The translations under genes were made by a program, and so were the position numbers. Source: Myxococcales bacterium (lineage in GTDB: Bacteria > Myxococcota_A > Polyangia > Polyangiales > Polyangiaceae). From it: DNA of 64,000 nucleotides. Shown piece after piece: positions 51,326 through 60,126 of this stretch; the stretch's first letter is position 1, and the number at the start of each line of letters is the position of its first letter. The DNA lies in assembly GCA_016191785.1 (NCBI GenBank), contig JACPVJ010000197.1:124001-188000 (forward strand), written 5' to 3'. The notes under the pieces are model-generated. The model saw nothing but the letters and a program-made list of their open reading frames with translations, ran no database searches and was not told the DNA's origin.

Positions 51326-51408
51326 CGAGCCAGCTTAGGTCGATTCGTCCGCCGATGGCACGACCCTCTGTGACACGCCAACGCGAGGCGGCTTGCAGCG
51401 CTCACGTG

Positions 51409-51424
51409 GCCCACGGTCGTGGGC
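51409..51424. promoter_or_regulatory. 7-bp inverted repeat in the divergent region
   Basis: GCCCACG-GT-CGTGGGC lies midway between two divergent lipoprotein genes. Its position and tight symmetry fit an operator shared by both, or a small hairpin. Confidence 0.35.
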
Positions 51425-51479
51425 TGGCTGCAAAAGAACAGCGCCCTTGTAACAGCTCGGATCGAGGGTTCATGCAGCC

Positions 51480-51485
51480 TATACT
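51480..51485 (+). promoter_or_regulatory. -10 element (TATACT) of the CxxCH lipoprotein gene
   Basis: TATACT ends 6 nt before ATG 51492, with no Shine-Dalgarno; transcription would start at the ATG itself. Confidence 0.5.
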
Positions 51486-51491
51486 CCGACC

Positions 51492-53603
51492 ATGGTGAGC
51501 ACGATCCGACGCTGGGGCATGGTGTGGCTGTTGGTGGTCGCTTGTACGCTCGCGGGCTTCGCGGGGTGTGGTGGCGGTGACGACGGGGGAACTGCATCCA
51601 ACGCGGGAGCCGGCGGCGGCAAGAGCGACAGCGGTACCGGCGGCGACAGCACCGGCGGCGGGCTCAACATCGACGGCGCGGCGAGCGATCTCTCGGTCGA
51701 GCCAGCGACCGCGACGCTGACCGTCACGGCGAAGGGCGCTCCGCAGAGCCAGGCGTTCAAGGCATCGGTGAACGGCAGCCAGGTCTCGGCCACGTGGTCC
51801 CTCGCCAGCTACGACATCGCGAACATCGATGCTCAGGGGCTCGCGTCGTCGACCGGGATCACCGGCGGCAAGGTGCAGGTGATCGCGAGCTATGGCGGCA
51901 AGACCGCGACCGCGATGCTCACCATCGACGTGAAGCTGAGCGAAGACGTCGACCCGAACCTCGATGCGGCCAACAAGGCCGCGCTCGGTGGCCCTCCCAG
52001 CGCGGACCCGGGTCCGACCGTCAGCAAGTTCCTCTACCCCTACGATCAGACCGTGATGCCCAAGGGGCTCTTGTCGCCGCTGGTCATGATCAGCGCGGGG
52101 AGCGTCGCGCCGGTGGACGGCAAGGTGAAGATCAGCGCGCCGCTCTTCACCTGGGAGGGCTACTACAAGGTGGCGGCGCCCGCGACGCCGCGCTTCAAGC
52201 TGCCGCAAGAAGTGTGGAACGCGGCGCTGGCCACCGCGGCCGGCGGCAAGCTGTCGATCGAGGTGACCAAGGCGGCGGGCGGCCAGGCCTATGGTCCCTA
52301 CACCCACCAGATCGTGGCGGCGCCGGGCTCGCTCAAGGGCGCCGTCACTTACATGACGTACGAAGCGCCGAACACGGGGCTCTGGGCCGTGCGCCCGGGC
52401 AACACCGACGCGCCCAAGCAGATCAAGAAGGGCTGCGTGGTGTGCCACTCGGTGGCGGCCTACGGCGGCATGCTCTCGACCGGCGCCGAGGTCAACGTCC
52501 AGAGCGCAGAGTCGGGCGTGTATCAGATCGACCTGGCCGGAAACGCGACCCAGATCTCGCAGTCGCCGGCCGGCCTGGGCGGCGACACCCGCGGGCTCTC
52601 GTTCGGAACGTGGGCGCCAAATGGCAAGTACGTGATGCGGAGCCAGAACGACTTCTGGGGCGGACCGAACCAGCTCGCGTGGAAGGTGGACGTGGCGGGC
52701 AAGAAGCTCGACCCCGCCACCGTCGTGGGGCTCGGCGCCGGCGTCAGCGCTTACCTGCCGGCCATCTCGCACGACGGCAAGCGCTACGCCTTCACCCAAG
52801 GCAACGGCGAGGCGAGCCCTCCGGGCAGCGTCTCGCGGTCGATCCAGGTGATGGACCTGAACATCAACGACTCGGCCGGCGCCAACGGGACTCTGACGTT
52901 CACCAACCGGCAGGTCGTGCTCGACAACGGCGCGTCCGGGAAGGTCACCAAGTACACGACCTTCTTGCCCGACTCGAACTACCTGGTGTTGCAAGAGAGC
53001 GCGACGGCCAACCCGGGGTTCGGGCTGATGCTACCCACCTGGGACGCGAGCTCGACCTCGGGGGGCTCGGACGGGCGATTGCACCTGATCGACATCGCCA
53101 ACAAGGGTCACGTCGAGCTGGCGAACGCGAACACCGGCAACGTCCCGAACGACGCGCAGCACAACTACGAGCCGTTCGCGCTGCCGGTCCCGGCCGGCGG
53201 CTACTACTGGGTGGTGTTCACCAGCACCCGGGAGTACGGCAACGTCTATCAGGGCGCCCAGGCGAGGAAGCAGCTCTGGGTGGCGGCCATCACGCCGGGC
53301 GGCACCGGCGACCCGAGCCACCCGGCGTTCTACCTGCCGAACCAGACCGAGAGCCGGAACGAGCGAGGCTTCTGGGCCCTGGATCCTTGCAAGCCCCTCG
53401 AGGCCTCGTGCGAGACCGGTGACGAGTGCTGCGAGGGCTTCTGCGTCAACAAGGACCCGAAAGATCCGACCTCGCCCAAGGTCTGCGGCAACAAGTCCGG
53501 GTGCTCGCAGATCGGCGACAAGTGCGTGCTCGACGGCGACTGCTGCGCGTCGGCGGGCACCAAGTGCCTGGGCGGGTACTGCACGCAGAAGACGCCGCAG
53601 TAG
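51492..53603 (+). CDS. Lipoprotein with single CxxCH heme site, propeller-like domain and C-terminal Cys-rich knot
   Basis: A 703-aa outer-envelope lipoprotein. After the lipid Cys (LAGFAGCGG) and Gly spacer come a Big-like beta domain (DLSVEPATATLTV ... VQVIASYGGKTATAMLTIDV, residues ~60-150) and a C-terminal region with TolB-like propeller strands (VYQIDLAGNATQIS, LSFGTWAPNGKYVMRS, AYLPAISHDGKRYAFTQ). Between them is a c-type heme motif C315-V-V-C318-H319. The last ~70 residues are Cys-rich: CETGDECCEGFC and CVLDGDCCASAGTKCLGGYC, an EGF/knottin-like pattern in duplicate. A single heme next to a propeller suggests electron transfer or oxygen chemistry at the surface. No close family recognised. 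Confidence 0.85.
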   Translation: MVSTIRRWGMVWLLVVACTLAGFAGCGGGDDGGTASNAGAGGGKSDSGTGGDSTGGGLNIDGAASDLSVEPATATLTVTAKGAPQSQAFKASVNGSQVSATWSLASYDIANIDAQGLASSTGITGGKVQVIASYGGKTATAMLTIDVKLSEDVDPNLDAANKAALGGPPSADPGPTVSKFLYPYDQTVMPKGLLSPLVMISAGSVAPVDGKVKISAPLFTWEGYYKVAAPATPRFKLPQEVWNAALATAAGGKLSIEVTKAAGGQAYGPYTHQIVAAPGSLKGAVTYMTYEAPNTGLWAVRPGNTDAPKQIKKGCVVCHSVAAYGGMLSTGAEVNVQSAESGVYQIDLAGNATQISQSPAGLGGDTRGLSFGTWAPNGKYVMRSQNDFWGGPNQLAWKVDVAGKKLDPATVVGLGAGVSAYLPAISHDGKRYAFTQGNGEASPPGSVSRSIQVMDLNINDSAGANGTLTFTNRQVVLDNGASGKVTKYTTFLPDSNYLVLQESATANPGFGLMLPTWDASSTSGGSDGRLHLIDIANKGHVELANANTGNVPNDAQHNYEPFALPVPAGGYYWVVFTSTREYGNVYQGAQARKQLWVAAITPGGTGDPSHPAFYLPNQTESRNERGFWALDPCKPLEASCETGDECCEGFCVNKDPKDPTSPKVCGNKSGCSQIGDKCVLDGDCCASAGTKCLGGYCTQKTPQ

Positions 53604-53609
53604 CGATTT

Positions 53610-54791
53610 TCAGTGGGCCGCGGCGGCCTCGCGATACAGCTCGAGGTGGGCGCGTGCCGAGCGCTCCCACGAGTGTCGCCGCGCGCGCTCGGGCCCGCGC
53701 GCGCTCAGCTCGGAAGCGAGCCCGCGATCCGTCGTGATGCGCTCGAGTGCGCGTGACAACGCAGTCACACGCAAGGGCACGTGCAGCGCCGCGCCGGCCA
53801 GCACCTCGCGGAGTGGAGCGATGTCGCTGGCTACCACGGGCGTCCCGCACGCGGCGGCTTCGAGCGCGGGCATGCCGAAGCCTTCGTAGCGTGAGAACTG
53901 GACCAGCGCCTCGGCGCCTTGCACGACGCCGACCAGCGCCGCGTCCGAGAGGTTCCGGGGAAACACGAGTCGGCCGCGCACGCCGAGCTCGCTCGCGCGG
54001 CGGTCGAGTGAGGGCGAGCCGATGACGCCGAGACGGCGACCGGCGTACAGGCGCTGGAGCACGACCAGTGACACGTCACGCGGGAGTCGCGCGGCGGCGA
54101 AGGCCTCGAGCACTGCGCCATGGTTCTTGCTGGGCGTGTTCTGCCCGACCACTAGCAGATACCTGCCGCGGATCCCGAGCCGGTCGAGCGCAGCCTGGCG
54201 AGTCGCCTCGCGATCGACCGGTGGACGGAACCGCGGCTCGACGCCGTGGGGGATGACGCGCACGCGCCCTACCGCCGCTGGCTCGGCACGGGCGATAGCG
54301 TCCGCCGTCGCCTCCGAGATGGCCACCAGCCGGGTGGCGTGGCGCAAAGCCCGCCGGATCCCGTCGGCGTAGAACGCGGCCTTGAAGGGCGTCGCCAGCG
54401 AGAGCCCCTCGGCGTCGGCCGGCGCCTCGAGCCACATCAGGTCGTGGATCGTGACGACCGTGGCGCACCGGATCCCGCGCCCGAGGATGTTGAACGGCGC
54501 GTGGAGCACGTCGACACCGTCGAGGTTCACGAGCCGGCTCGGCAGCGCCAGTGTTGCCAGCCCGTTGGCCGCAGCCTTGACCTGTGACTCGCTGGTGTTC
54601 ACGGCGGAAGACAGCGGCCGAGGCGCGCGCGGATCCACCCAGAAGTGGAAGCTCGCGTCGGGGTCGAGAGCGGGCAGTCGATCGACCAGCGCTCGCACGT
54701 AAGCCCCAATCCCACTCGGCCGCTCGCGCACGTAACGACAGTCGATGGACACCCGGAGCGGATGCGGCGCGGAGATCGATGCGGCCAGCAT
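53610..54791 (-). CDS. GT4-family glycosyltransferase
   Basis: A 393-aa GT-B glycosyltransferase. The N-terminal domain has PSGIGAYVRALVDRLP and VLHAPFNILG; the C-terminal domain has YLLVVGQNTPSKNH, FPRNLSDAALVGVVQGAEALVQFSRYEGFGMPALEAAACGTPVVASDI, the nucleotide-sugar site with E-x7-E. The start ATG 54791 shares its first base with the stop of the radical SAM gene, so translation is coupled. It probably adds a hexose to a lipid or glycan of the envelope. Confidence 0.9.
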   Translation of the reverse strand: MLAASISAPHPLRVSIDCRYVRERPSGIGAYVRALVDRLPALDPDASFHFWVDPRAPRPLSSAVNTSESQVKAAANGLATLALPSRLVNLDGVDVLHAPFNILGRGIRCATVVTIHDLMWLEAPADAEGLSLATPFKAAFYADGIRRALRHATRLVAISEATADAIARAEPAAVGRVRVIPHGVEPRFRPPVDREATRQAALDRLGIRGRYLLVVGQNTPSKNHGAVLEAFAAARLPRDVSLVVLQRLYAGRRLGVIGSPSLDRRASELGVRGRLVFPRNLSDAALVGVVQGAEALVQFSRYEGFGMPALEAAACGTPVVASDIAPLREVLAGAALHVPLRVTALSRALERITTDRGLASELSARGPERARRHSWERSARAHLELYREAAAAH

Positions 54792-55807
54792 CAGGCCACC
54801 ACCTTCAGCCGCCGGGGCCTGCGCGCCGCCGGCTCGGCGACGCCGAGCGGAGGCAGCATGCGATGCACCTGCCCGCCCCAGGCGTAGTTCTCCTCGACTA
54901 CCCGCGCGCACCAGCACTGCGAGCAGGCGCCGCGGACGAGCGCGTCGAACGCCGCGCGAGCCCCCAGCGCGACCACGTTCGGCGGGCGCCCCGCGCGGCT
55001 CACCTGACCGCAGTGGAACAGGTTCCCCTCGGGATCGAGGGTGGCGTTGATCCACCCGGCGGCGCAGGGCGGCTCGACGTCACGGGGGAAATCGCGAAAG
55101 TGTCGCAAGCTCGACCAACGATTACCCACGGCTCTGCACCCGCGCAGCTTGGCTGCCTCGAGGCGCCGAAATACCCGCCGCATTTCCGCGCCGTCGAGCT
55201 GGGTTCCAGTGGCAGGGTGCTCGACGCCGACGAACAGGCTGGTGCGCGCAGGTTGGAACACGACCGAGAACCGAGCGTGGTCGGCGAACGCGAGCAGCTC
55301 GTCGATGTGATCGACGTTGTGTCGTCCGACCACGCAGGTCAGCTCCACCGGGACTCCAGCGTCCCGCGCTGCGAGGGCGCCGACCACGGCCTTGCGCCAC
55401 GCCCCCTCGCCTCGTACCGCATCGTGACACGCGGCCGGACCGTCGAGGCTGATCTTCACCTTCGACAAGAGCCTCACCGTGGCGAGCTTGCGCGGGACCA
55501 GAATGCCGTTCGTGTTCATGTACACGCGCACTTGGCGCTGCACCAGGAACGACGTGACTTCGTCGACGTGGCGATGGAGCAACGGCTCGCCGCCGTCGAG
55601 TGAGACGTGCCGCATCCCCAGCGAGCTCAGCTCGGACAGCGCTCGCAAGATCTGCTCGCGACCCATTTCACCAGGCCCAGGGCTGTGCCGATCGCAGTAG
55701 CTACAGTCGAGATTGCAGCGGTGCGTGAGCTCGAAGCCGACGGAGATCGGCGCCGAGCCGAGCCCCGAGCGAGCCCCCAGCCCCCGAGCGAGGGTAGGAA
55801 GATCCAT
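54791..55807 (-). CDS. Radical SAM enzyme, paralog of 60950-61966
   Basis: A 338-aa radical SAM protein with C31-x3-C35-x2-C38 (HRCNLDCSYC), a SLDGGEPLLHRH segment, YMNTNGILV, and the SLDGPAACHDAVRG strand/loop shared with the protein at 60950-61966. Cys residues near the C-terminus (FHCGQVSR, CSQCWC) could bind a second cluster (SPASM-like). ATG 55807 fits best. It is co-translated with a GT4 glycosyltransferase. Peptide or nucleoside modification by this family is common; the substrate here is unknown. Confidence 0.87.
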   Translation of the reverse strand: MDLPTLARGLGARSGLGSAPISVGFELTHRCNLDCSYCDRHSPGPGEMGREQILRALSELSSLGMRHVSLDGGEPLLHRHVDEVTSFLVQRQVRVYMNTNGILVPRKLATVRLLSKVKISLDGPAACHDAVRGEGAWRKAVVGALAARDAGVPVELTCVVGRHNVDHIDELLAFADHARFSVVFQPARTSLFVGVEHPATGTQLDGAEMRRVFRRLEAAKLRGCRAVGNRWSSLRHFRDFPRDVEPPCAAGWINATLDPEGNLFHCGQVSRAGRPPNVVALGARAAFDALVRGACSQCWCARVVEENYAWGGQVHRMLPPLGVAEPAARRPRRLKVVA

Positions 55808-55959
55808 CGACGGGTGCGGTTGCAACCCGTGTGCCGCGCGCACGCGGCGCCGATTGCCCGCGGAACGCCGAGAGACTCGTGCGCGAGGCGCAACGCCTGT
55901 GCGCGTCGCTCACAGCTCGGGCCGCGGGTGTGGCTCGATCAGCGCTTCAGGAGCCACAC

Positions 55960-55994
55960 AAAAAAGGAGAAGGGCGACCCGGAGGCCGCCCTTC
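55960..55994 (-). terminator. Rho-independent terminator of the small lipoprotein gene
   Basis: On the minus strand GAAGGGCG pairs with CGCCCTTC around a 10-nt loop (55969-55994) and is followed by TCC and six T. A strong intrinsic terminator 45 nt after the stop of the gene at 56039. Confidence 0.8.
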
Positions 55995-56038
55995 GTGAGT
56001 CTCGCCGAGCTCCCGAGATGGGGGCTCGACGGGTGAGC

Positions 56039-56260
56039 TCACTTCTTCTCCTCGGGCTTCGCTTCTTCCTTCTTCTCGCCGCCCTCTTCCTTCTTCTCGT
56101 CACCGGCCGCGGGCGCCTCGGGAGTCTCCGGGGCCTTCGCCTCGGGGGTCGCGGGGGCTTCCGGGGCCTTCGCCTCGGGGGCCGGGCTTCCACCGCAGGC
56201 GATGCCGAGGGCGCTGATGCAGACGAGCGAAACGAGAGCGGTTGCGGTACGCAGATTCAT
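56039..56260 (-). CDS. Small Pro/Glu/Lys-rich lipoprotein
   Basis: A 73-aa lipoprotein from ATG 56260 with a full AGGAGG ribosome site (56271-56276). The signal ends in LGIACG; what remains is only a charged spacer of Ala, Pro, Glu and Lys repeats with no folded domain. It is probably abundant, given the strong ribosome site and strong terminator: perhaps a small periplasmic or outer-membrane spacer protein. Confidence 0.8.
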   Translation of the reverse strand: MNLRTATALVSLVCISALGIACGGSPAPEAKAPEAPATPEAKAPETPEAPAAGDEKKEEGGEKKEEAKPEEKK

Positions 56261-56429
56261 CTTCGAAGATCCTCCTGTGGTGGGCCGAAGCCCGGCCCAA
56301 CACAGCCCAGACGCTCGACGCGCGCAAAAAGGCTCGGGGGGACTGCCACTTCCATAAGCCACCGAGACAAGTCGCTGAAATCGAAGAGTTTTTGCTGCGG
56401 GACGGGGCGGGCGTATTCTGCCAGGACGG

Positions 56430-58616
56430 ATGGGTGACCGGCGCGAGCAGGCCAGGCGGGCGGTGTGGGCGGCCGCCCTGGCGTCGGGGGCGACCGTCGC
56501 CCAGCTGGTGGGTGCCAAGGCCGCCCGCGATGCCCTGTTCCTCTCGCACCACGACCTGGCCCGCCTGCCCGAGATGATGGCGGCAGCAGCCGGCCTTTCC
56601 CTGGTCGCGGCGCTCGGGGCGGCCCGTGCCATGGCAGCCTGGGGCCCCGCCCGGGTGCTTCCCGTCGCGCTGATCGGCAACGCCGCGCTGTTCAGCCTTC
56701 AGTGGGCGTTGGTCACCCGCGCTCCGGCAAGCGCGGGCCTCGCTCTGTACCTGCAGGTCGCCCTCTTGGGCGCCACCCTGACCGCGGGAACGTGGGCGCT
56801 GATCAACGAGTGCTTCGACCCGCACACTGCGAAACGGGTGGTCGGGCGCATCGCGATGGGCGGCACCGCCGGAGGCGCCATCGGGGGGCTCATCGGCTAC
56901 GCGCTGGGAAGGGCCGGGGGCATCTCGGTCATGCTCCTGGTGCTGGCGGCGTTGAACCTGGCAGCGATCGCACCGGTGCGGCTGCTCGGTGGGCGTGCCC
57001 GACGCCAGCCCCCGGCCGACCGCGTACGTACGCGTTCGGGCTTCGACGTGATCCACGCCCACCCGTATCTGGGGAAGCTGGGCATCATGGTGGTCCTGGT
57101 CGCCATCACCTCGGCGCTGCTCGACTTCGTGATGAGCGCACGAGTGATCGCGCGGATCCCCAAGGGCCCCGAGCTGATGGCGTTCTTCGCGCTGTTCCAC
57201 ATGGGGGTCGGCCTCTCGTCGTTCGCGGTGCAGGCCCTGGGAACACGGGCCGCGCTCGGACGCCTGGGGCTGGCCGGCACGATGGCAGCGCTGCCGCTCG
57301 GGGTGATGGGAGCGTCTGCGCTGATGCTGGGCATCCCCCATCTGATCACCGCGGTGGTCGCGCGCGGCACCGACGCGCTGGTCCAGACGTCGCTCTATCG
57401 CGCGGCCTACGAGGTGGCCTACACGCCGGTCCCCCGAGGCCAGAAACGCCCGGCCAAGATGCTGATCGACGTGGGCTTCGACCGGATCGGCACGGCGCTC
57501 GGCAGCGGGATCGTGCTTCAGATCTTGCCCCGTGTCGCCGACGCCGAACGGGTGCTCCTGGTCGTGGCGGTGGCGACCGCCGTGGCGAGTCTGATCACCA
57601 TCCTCCAGCTCCACCGTGGGTACGTCGCGGCGCTGGCGGACAGCCTGCGGCGCGGAGCCGTGAGGCTGGATGCCAAAGACGCGCTCGACGCGACGACGCG
57701 CCGCACGCTGGCAGAGACCGCCGCGCTCGATCGCAAGAAGATCTTGGCGAGCATCGAGCGTCTGCGCCCCGGAAGCACGCCGCCGTCGACTCCCCCTCCC
57801 CCCGTCGACCCGGGTGGGGACACGCTGGCGGATCTGCCCCCCGACGGGCGCGAAGAGGGCTTCGGTTCGGCACCGTTCTCGATGCGTTTCGCCCAGCCCG
57901 ACGAGCCCAGCCCTGCTCAGCTCGCGCTCGCGGATCTACGGTCTGGTGACGCCGCGCGGGCGCGCGCACGTCTGACCGGGGACGAGCGCTTCGACCCCGA
58001 CCTGGTGGCGGCGGTGATTGGCCTCCTGGGCAACGACGATCTGTCCCGAGACGCCCTGCGCTGCCTGCGCGGCTGGGGTGACCTCGCGCTGCCCGAGCTG
58101 TGCTGCGCGCTGGCCGATCACGACCTCGACGCCGTGATCCGGCGCCGGATCCCCCGCGTTCTCGAGTCCCTCGAGGACCCACGAGCCGCGAAGGGCCTCT
58201 TGGACGCGCTGTTCGCCGACGAGATCGAGGTCCGCCGCCAGGCCGCTTTCGCGCTGCAGCGCCAGCCTTCCCCCCCGCCGCGCGAGCGTGTGCTGGCAGC
58301 GGTCGAGCTCGAGCTCCGGCGCGGCGCTGCGGGCTCGGCCGCCGCGGAGGGCGCGGGCGACCCCGCAGCCTCGGTGGAGCAGGCGGTCGTCCTGCTCTCG
58401 CTGGTGCTCGAGCGCGAGCCGCTGTCCCTGGCCTATCGCGCGTTGCGGAGCGGCGACGACGTCCAACGGGGGACGGCCCTCGAGTACTTCGAGAACGTCT
58501 TGCCAGAGGCCCTGCGTTCCCACGCCCTGCCGCTGCTCGCAAGGCTCGGTCCGCGCGACGGACCTCGCCGCGATGCCGCCACGCTGCGCGCCAAGCTGCT
58601 CGAGACGCGTTCGTGA
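56430..58616 (+). CDS. NTT-type nucleotide transporter fused to HEAT-like repeats
   Basis: A 728-aa protein. The first ~400 residues hold about 12 membrane helices like ATP/ADP translocases and MFS transporters; the DALFLSHHDLARLPEMM start, RVVGRIAMGGTAGGAIGG and VPRGQKRPAKMLIDVGFDRIGTALGS motifs match the NTT/Tlc group seen in Myxococcota and Chlamydiae. A linker rich in Pro (PPSTPPPPVDPGG) leads to a C-terminal ~230-residue helical repeat region (ADLRSGDAARARARL, LPELCCALADHDLDAVIRRRIPRVLESLEDPRAAKGLLDALF) of HEAT type. Transport of nucleotides is inferred from family; a regulatory or docking function for the HEAT part is a guess. TATTCT lies 10 nt before the ATG. Confidence 0.8.
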   Translation: MGDRREQARRAVWAAALASGATVAQLVGAKAARDALFLSHHDLARLPEMMAAAAGLSLVAALGAARAMAAWGPARVLPVALIGNAALFSLQWALVTRAPASAGLALYLQVALLGATLTAGTWALINECFDPHTAKRVVGRIAMGGTAGGAIGGLIGYALGRAGGISVMLLVLAALNLAAIAPVRLLGGRARRQPPADRVRTRSGFDVIHAHPYLGKLGIMVVLVAITSALLDFVMSARVIARIPKGPELMAFFALFHMGVGLSSFAVQALGTRAALGRLGLAGTMAALPLGVMGASALMLGIPHLITAVVARGTDALVQTSLYRAAYEVAYTPVPRGQKRPAKMLIDVGFDRIGTALGSGIVLQILPRVADAERVLLVVAVATAVASLITILQLHRGYVAALADSLRRGAVRLDAKDALDATTRRTLAETAALDRKKILASIERLRPGSTPPSTPPPPVDPGGDTLADLPPDGREEGFGSAPFSMRFAQPDEPSPAQLALADLRSGDAARARARLTGDERFDPDLVAAVIGLLGNDDLSRDALRCLRGWGDLALPELCCALADHDLDAVIRRRIPRVLESLEDPRAAKGLLDALFADEIEVRRQAAFALQRQPSPPPRERVLAAVELELRRGAAGSAAAEGAGDPAASVEQAVVLLSLVLEREPLSLAYRALRSGDDVQRGTALEYFENVLPEALRSHALPLLARLGPRDGPRRDAATLRAKLLETRS

Positions 58617-58628
58617 TAGGCTCGGCGT

Positions 58629-59039
58629 GTGCGTTGCTTTGTCGCTGCCGCCGCGGTCGCTCTGGTCGCGTCTTGCGCGTCCGATCCCAAGGTCTCGCCG
58701 ATCGTGGGCCCGGACGGTACGGCCATGTTCCACCTGAGCTGCGGCGGCCAAGAGTCCCGGTGCTTCGAGCTCGCGGGTGAGCGCTGTCCGACGGGTTACG
58801 ACCTGTCGCGCATCCAGCCTGGCCGAGACACCTTCTTGCTCAAGTGCCGCGCGCCCGGCCAGATCTCGGCCAGCTCCACCTGGGCAACCCGGGCTGACCT
58901 CGCGCCATCGCCCTACGGGGCGCCGCCGCCGAGTCCGTCCGCCACGCCCTACGCGCGACCGGTCCCGGTGACCACGGTGCCACCGGGCTACCCGCCGCTG
59001 GGAGCCGGCTCGGCGCCGAAGAACGACGTGGGTTACTGA
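58629..59039 (+). CDS. Small Cys-containing lipoprotein
   Basis: A 136-aa lipoprotein from GTG 58629 with lipid Cys in LVASC. A Cys pair/triplet (LSCGGQESRCFELAGERCPTGYDL ... LLKCRAPG) suggests a disulfide-stabilised small domain like that of stress-response outer-membrane proteins, followed by a Pro/Ser/Ala tail. TAGGCT (58617-58622) lies 6 nt before the GTG. It ends 6 bp inside a convergent membrane protein gene. Confidence 0.72.
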   Translation: MRCFVAAAAVALVASCASDPKVSPIVGPDGTAMFHLSCGGQESRCFELAGERCPTGYDLSRIQPGRDTFLLKCRAPGQISASSTWATRADLAPSPYGAPPPSPSATPYARPVPVTTVPPGYPPLGAGSAPKNDVGY

Positions 59040-59416
59040 GGCTGGGCGCGCCGACGCAGCCCGCCGACCGCCACCGCCGCGACGGACAACACCCACGGCA
59101 GCGCGCCGAAGCCCACGCCCAGCGACGTGCACTGGCCGGCCTCTTGGTAGCCCTGCGCTCGGATGCGCTCGCGCTGCTCGGGCGCAACGGATGCCCCCGA
59201 AAGCGCAGCGTCGACCGTGCTCTTGCCCAGCGTCGTCCCGCCCACGCCGACCCCGGGCACCGAACACGAGACGGCGAGGGCCACGCAGCCGAGCACGAGC
59301 CCCACGCGAGGTCGCGCGATGGCCACGCCCAACGCCACCATCGCGAGCAGCACCGAGAGGACCCCCAGGCCGAGCACTGCGAAGGCGGGCCAGCCGCACT
59401 CCCTGAACATCTCCAT
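59033..59416 (-). CDS. Small membrane protein with four hydrophobic segments
   Basis: A 127-aa protein with hydrophobic segments AFAVLGLGVLSVLLAMVALGVAI, VGLVLGCVALAVSC and LPWVLSVAAVAVGGL and a polar loop STVDAALSGASVAPEQRERIRAQGYQEAGQC in between. This resembles a MotA/TolQ/ExbB-family fragment or other small energising proteins in outline, but no motif is secure. Function not assigned. Confidence 0.65.
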   Translation of the reverse strand: MEMFRECGWPAFAVLGLGVLSVLLAMVALGVAIARPRVGLVLGCVALAVSCSVPGVGVGGTTLGKSTVDAALSGASVAPEQRERIRAQGYQEAGQCTSLGVGFGALPWVLSVAAVAVGGLRRRAQPQ

Positions 59417-59433
59417 CCCGCGGGGACGCTATC

Positions 59434-60126
59434 ATGCCGGAAGTGCGCTCGCCCACAGTCCTGCTGTTCGACATCGACGGCACGTTGGTCACGACCGGCG
59501 GCGCGGGCCGTCGAGCCATGACTCGCGCCTTCGAAGCGCTGACCGGAAGAGACGACGCGACGCGGTTTCCGTTCGCAGGCATGACCGACCGCGCCATCGT
59601 GCGTTCGGGGCTCCGCAACGTCGGCTGCGACGATGGCGATGACGCCGTCGCGCGCCTGCTGACGCTTTATCTCGAGCTGCTCGAAGGCGAAGTCGAGTCC
59701 GCTTCGCGCTATGGCGTGTACCCCGGGGTCGTGCCCGCGCTGGACGCCGCGGCGCGGGCCGAGCGCACGGCCATCGGACTGGGCACGGGAAACGTGCGGG
59801 CCGGCGCGCGGATCAAGCTCTCGCGGGTGGGGCTCGACTCGCGCTTCGGTTTCGGCGGCTTCGGCTGCGATCACGAGGACCGCGCCGAGCTCTTGCGAGC
59901 GGGGGCCGAGCGCGGAGCGGCGCTGCTCGGCCTCGACCGAGGCGAGTGCCGTGTCGTGGTGGTGGGAGACACCGTGCGCGACGTGGACGCGGCCCTCGCG
60001 ATCGGAGCCGAGGTCGTCGCGGTCGGCACGGGGGGCGAAGAGCTTGCGGTGCTCCGGGCCCGAGGCGCCACGTTCGTCGTGCGAGACCTGCACGAGCCTG
60101 GCGCCATCGACCTGCTCTTGGGCTAA
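59434..60126 (+). CDS. HAD-superfamily phosphatase (phosphoglycolate phosphatase-like)
   Basis: A 230-aa HAD hydrolase. Motif I FDIDGTLV, a cap segment, GLGTGNVR (motif II Thr), IKLSRVGLD (motif III Lys) and VVVGDTVRDVDAALAIG (motif IV) are all present. TATCAT at 59430-59435 looks like a -10 that covers the ATG at 59434; GTG 59443, 7 nt after the hexamer and only three codons in, may be the real start. Substrate is not evident. The stop overlaps the convergent flippase-like gene on a CTAA. Confidence 0.9.
   Translation: MPEVRSPTVLLFDIDGTLVTTGGAGRRAMTRAFEALTGRDDATRFPFAGMTDRAIVRSGLRNVGCDDGDDAVARLLTLYLELLEGEVESASRYGVYPGVVPALDAAARAERTAIGLGTGNVRAGARIKLSRVGLDSRFGFGGFGCDHEDRAELLRAGAERGAALLGLDRGECRVVVVGDTVRDVDAALAIGAEVVAVGTGGEELAVLRARGATFVVRDLHEPGAIDLLLG

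Noticed and set aside
55969..55994. Terminator hairpin also serving the radical SAM gene on the same strand upstream of 55807
   Set aside because: It lies before the start of that gene, so it ends the small lipoprotein transcript; the radical SAM gene must have its own promoter between 55808 and 55960, which I could not identify.
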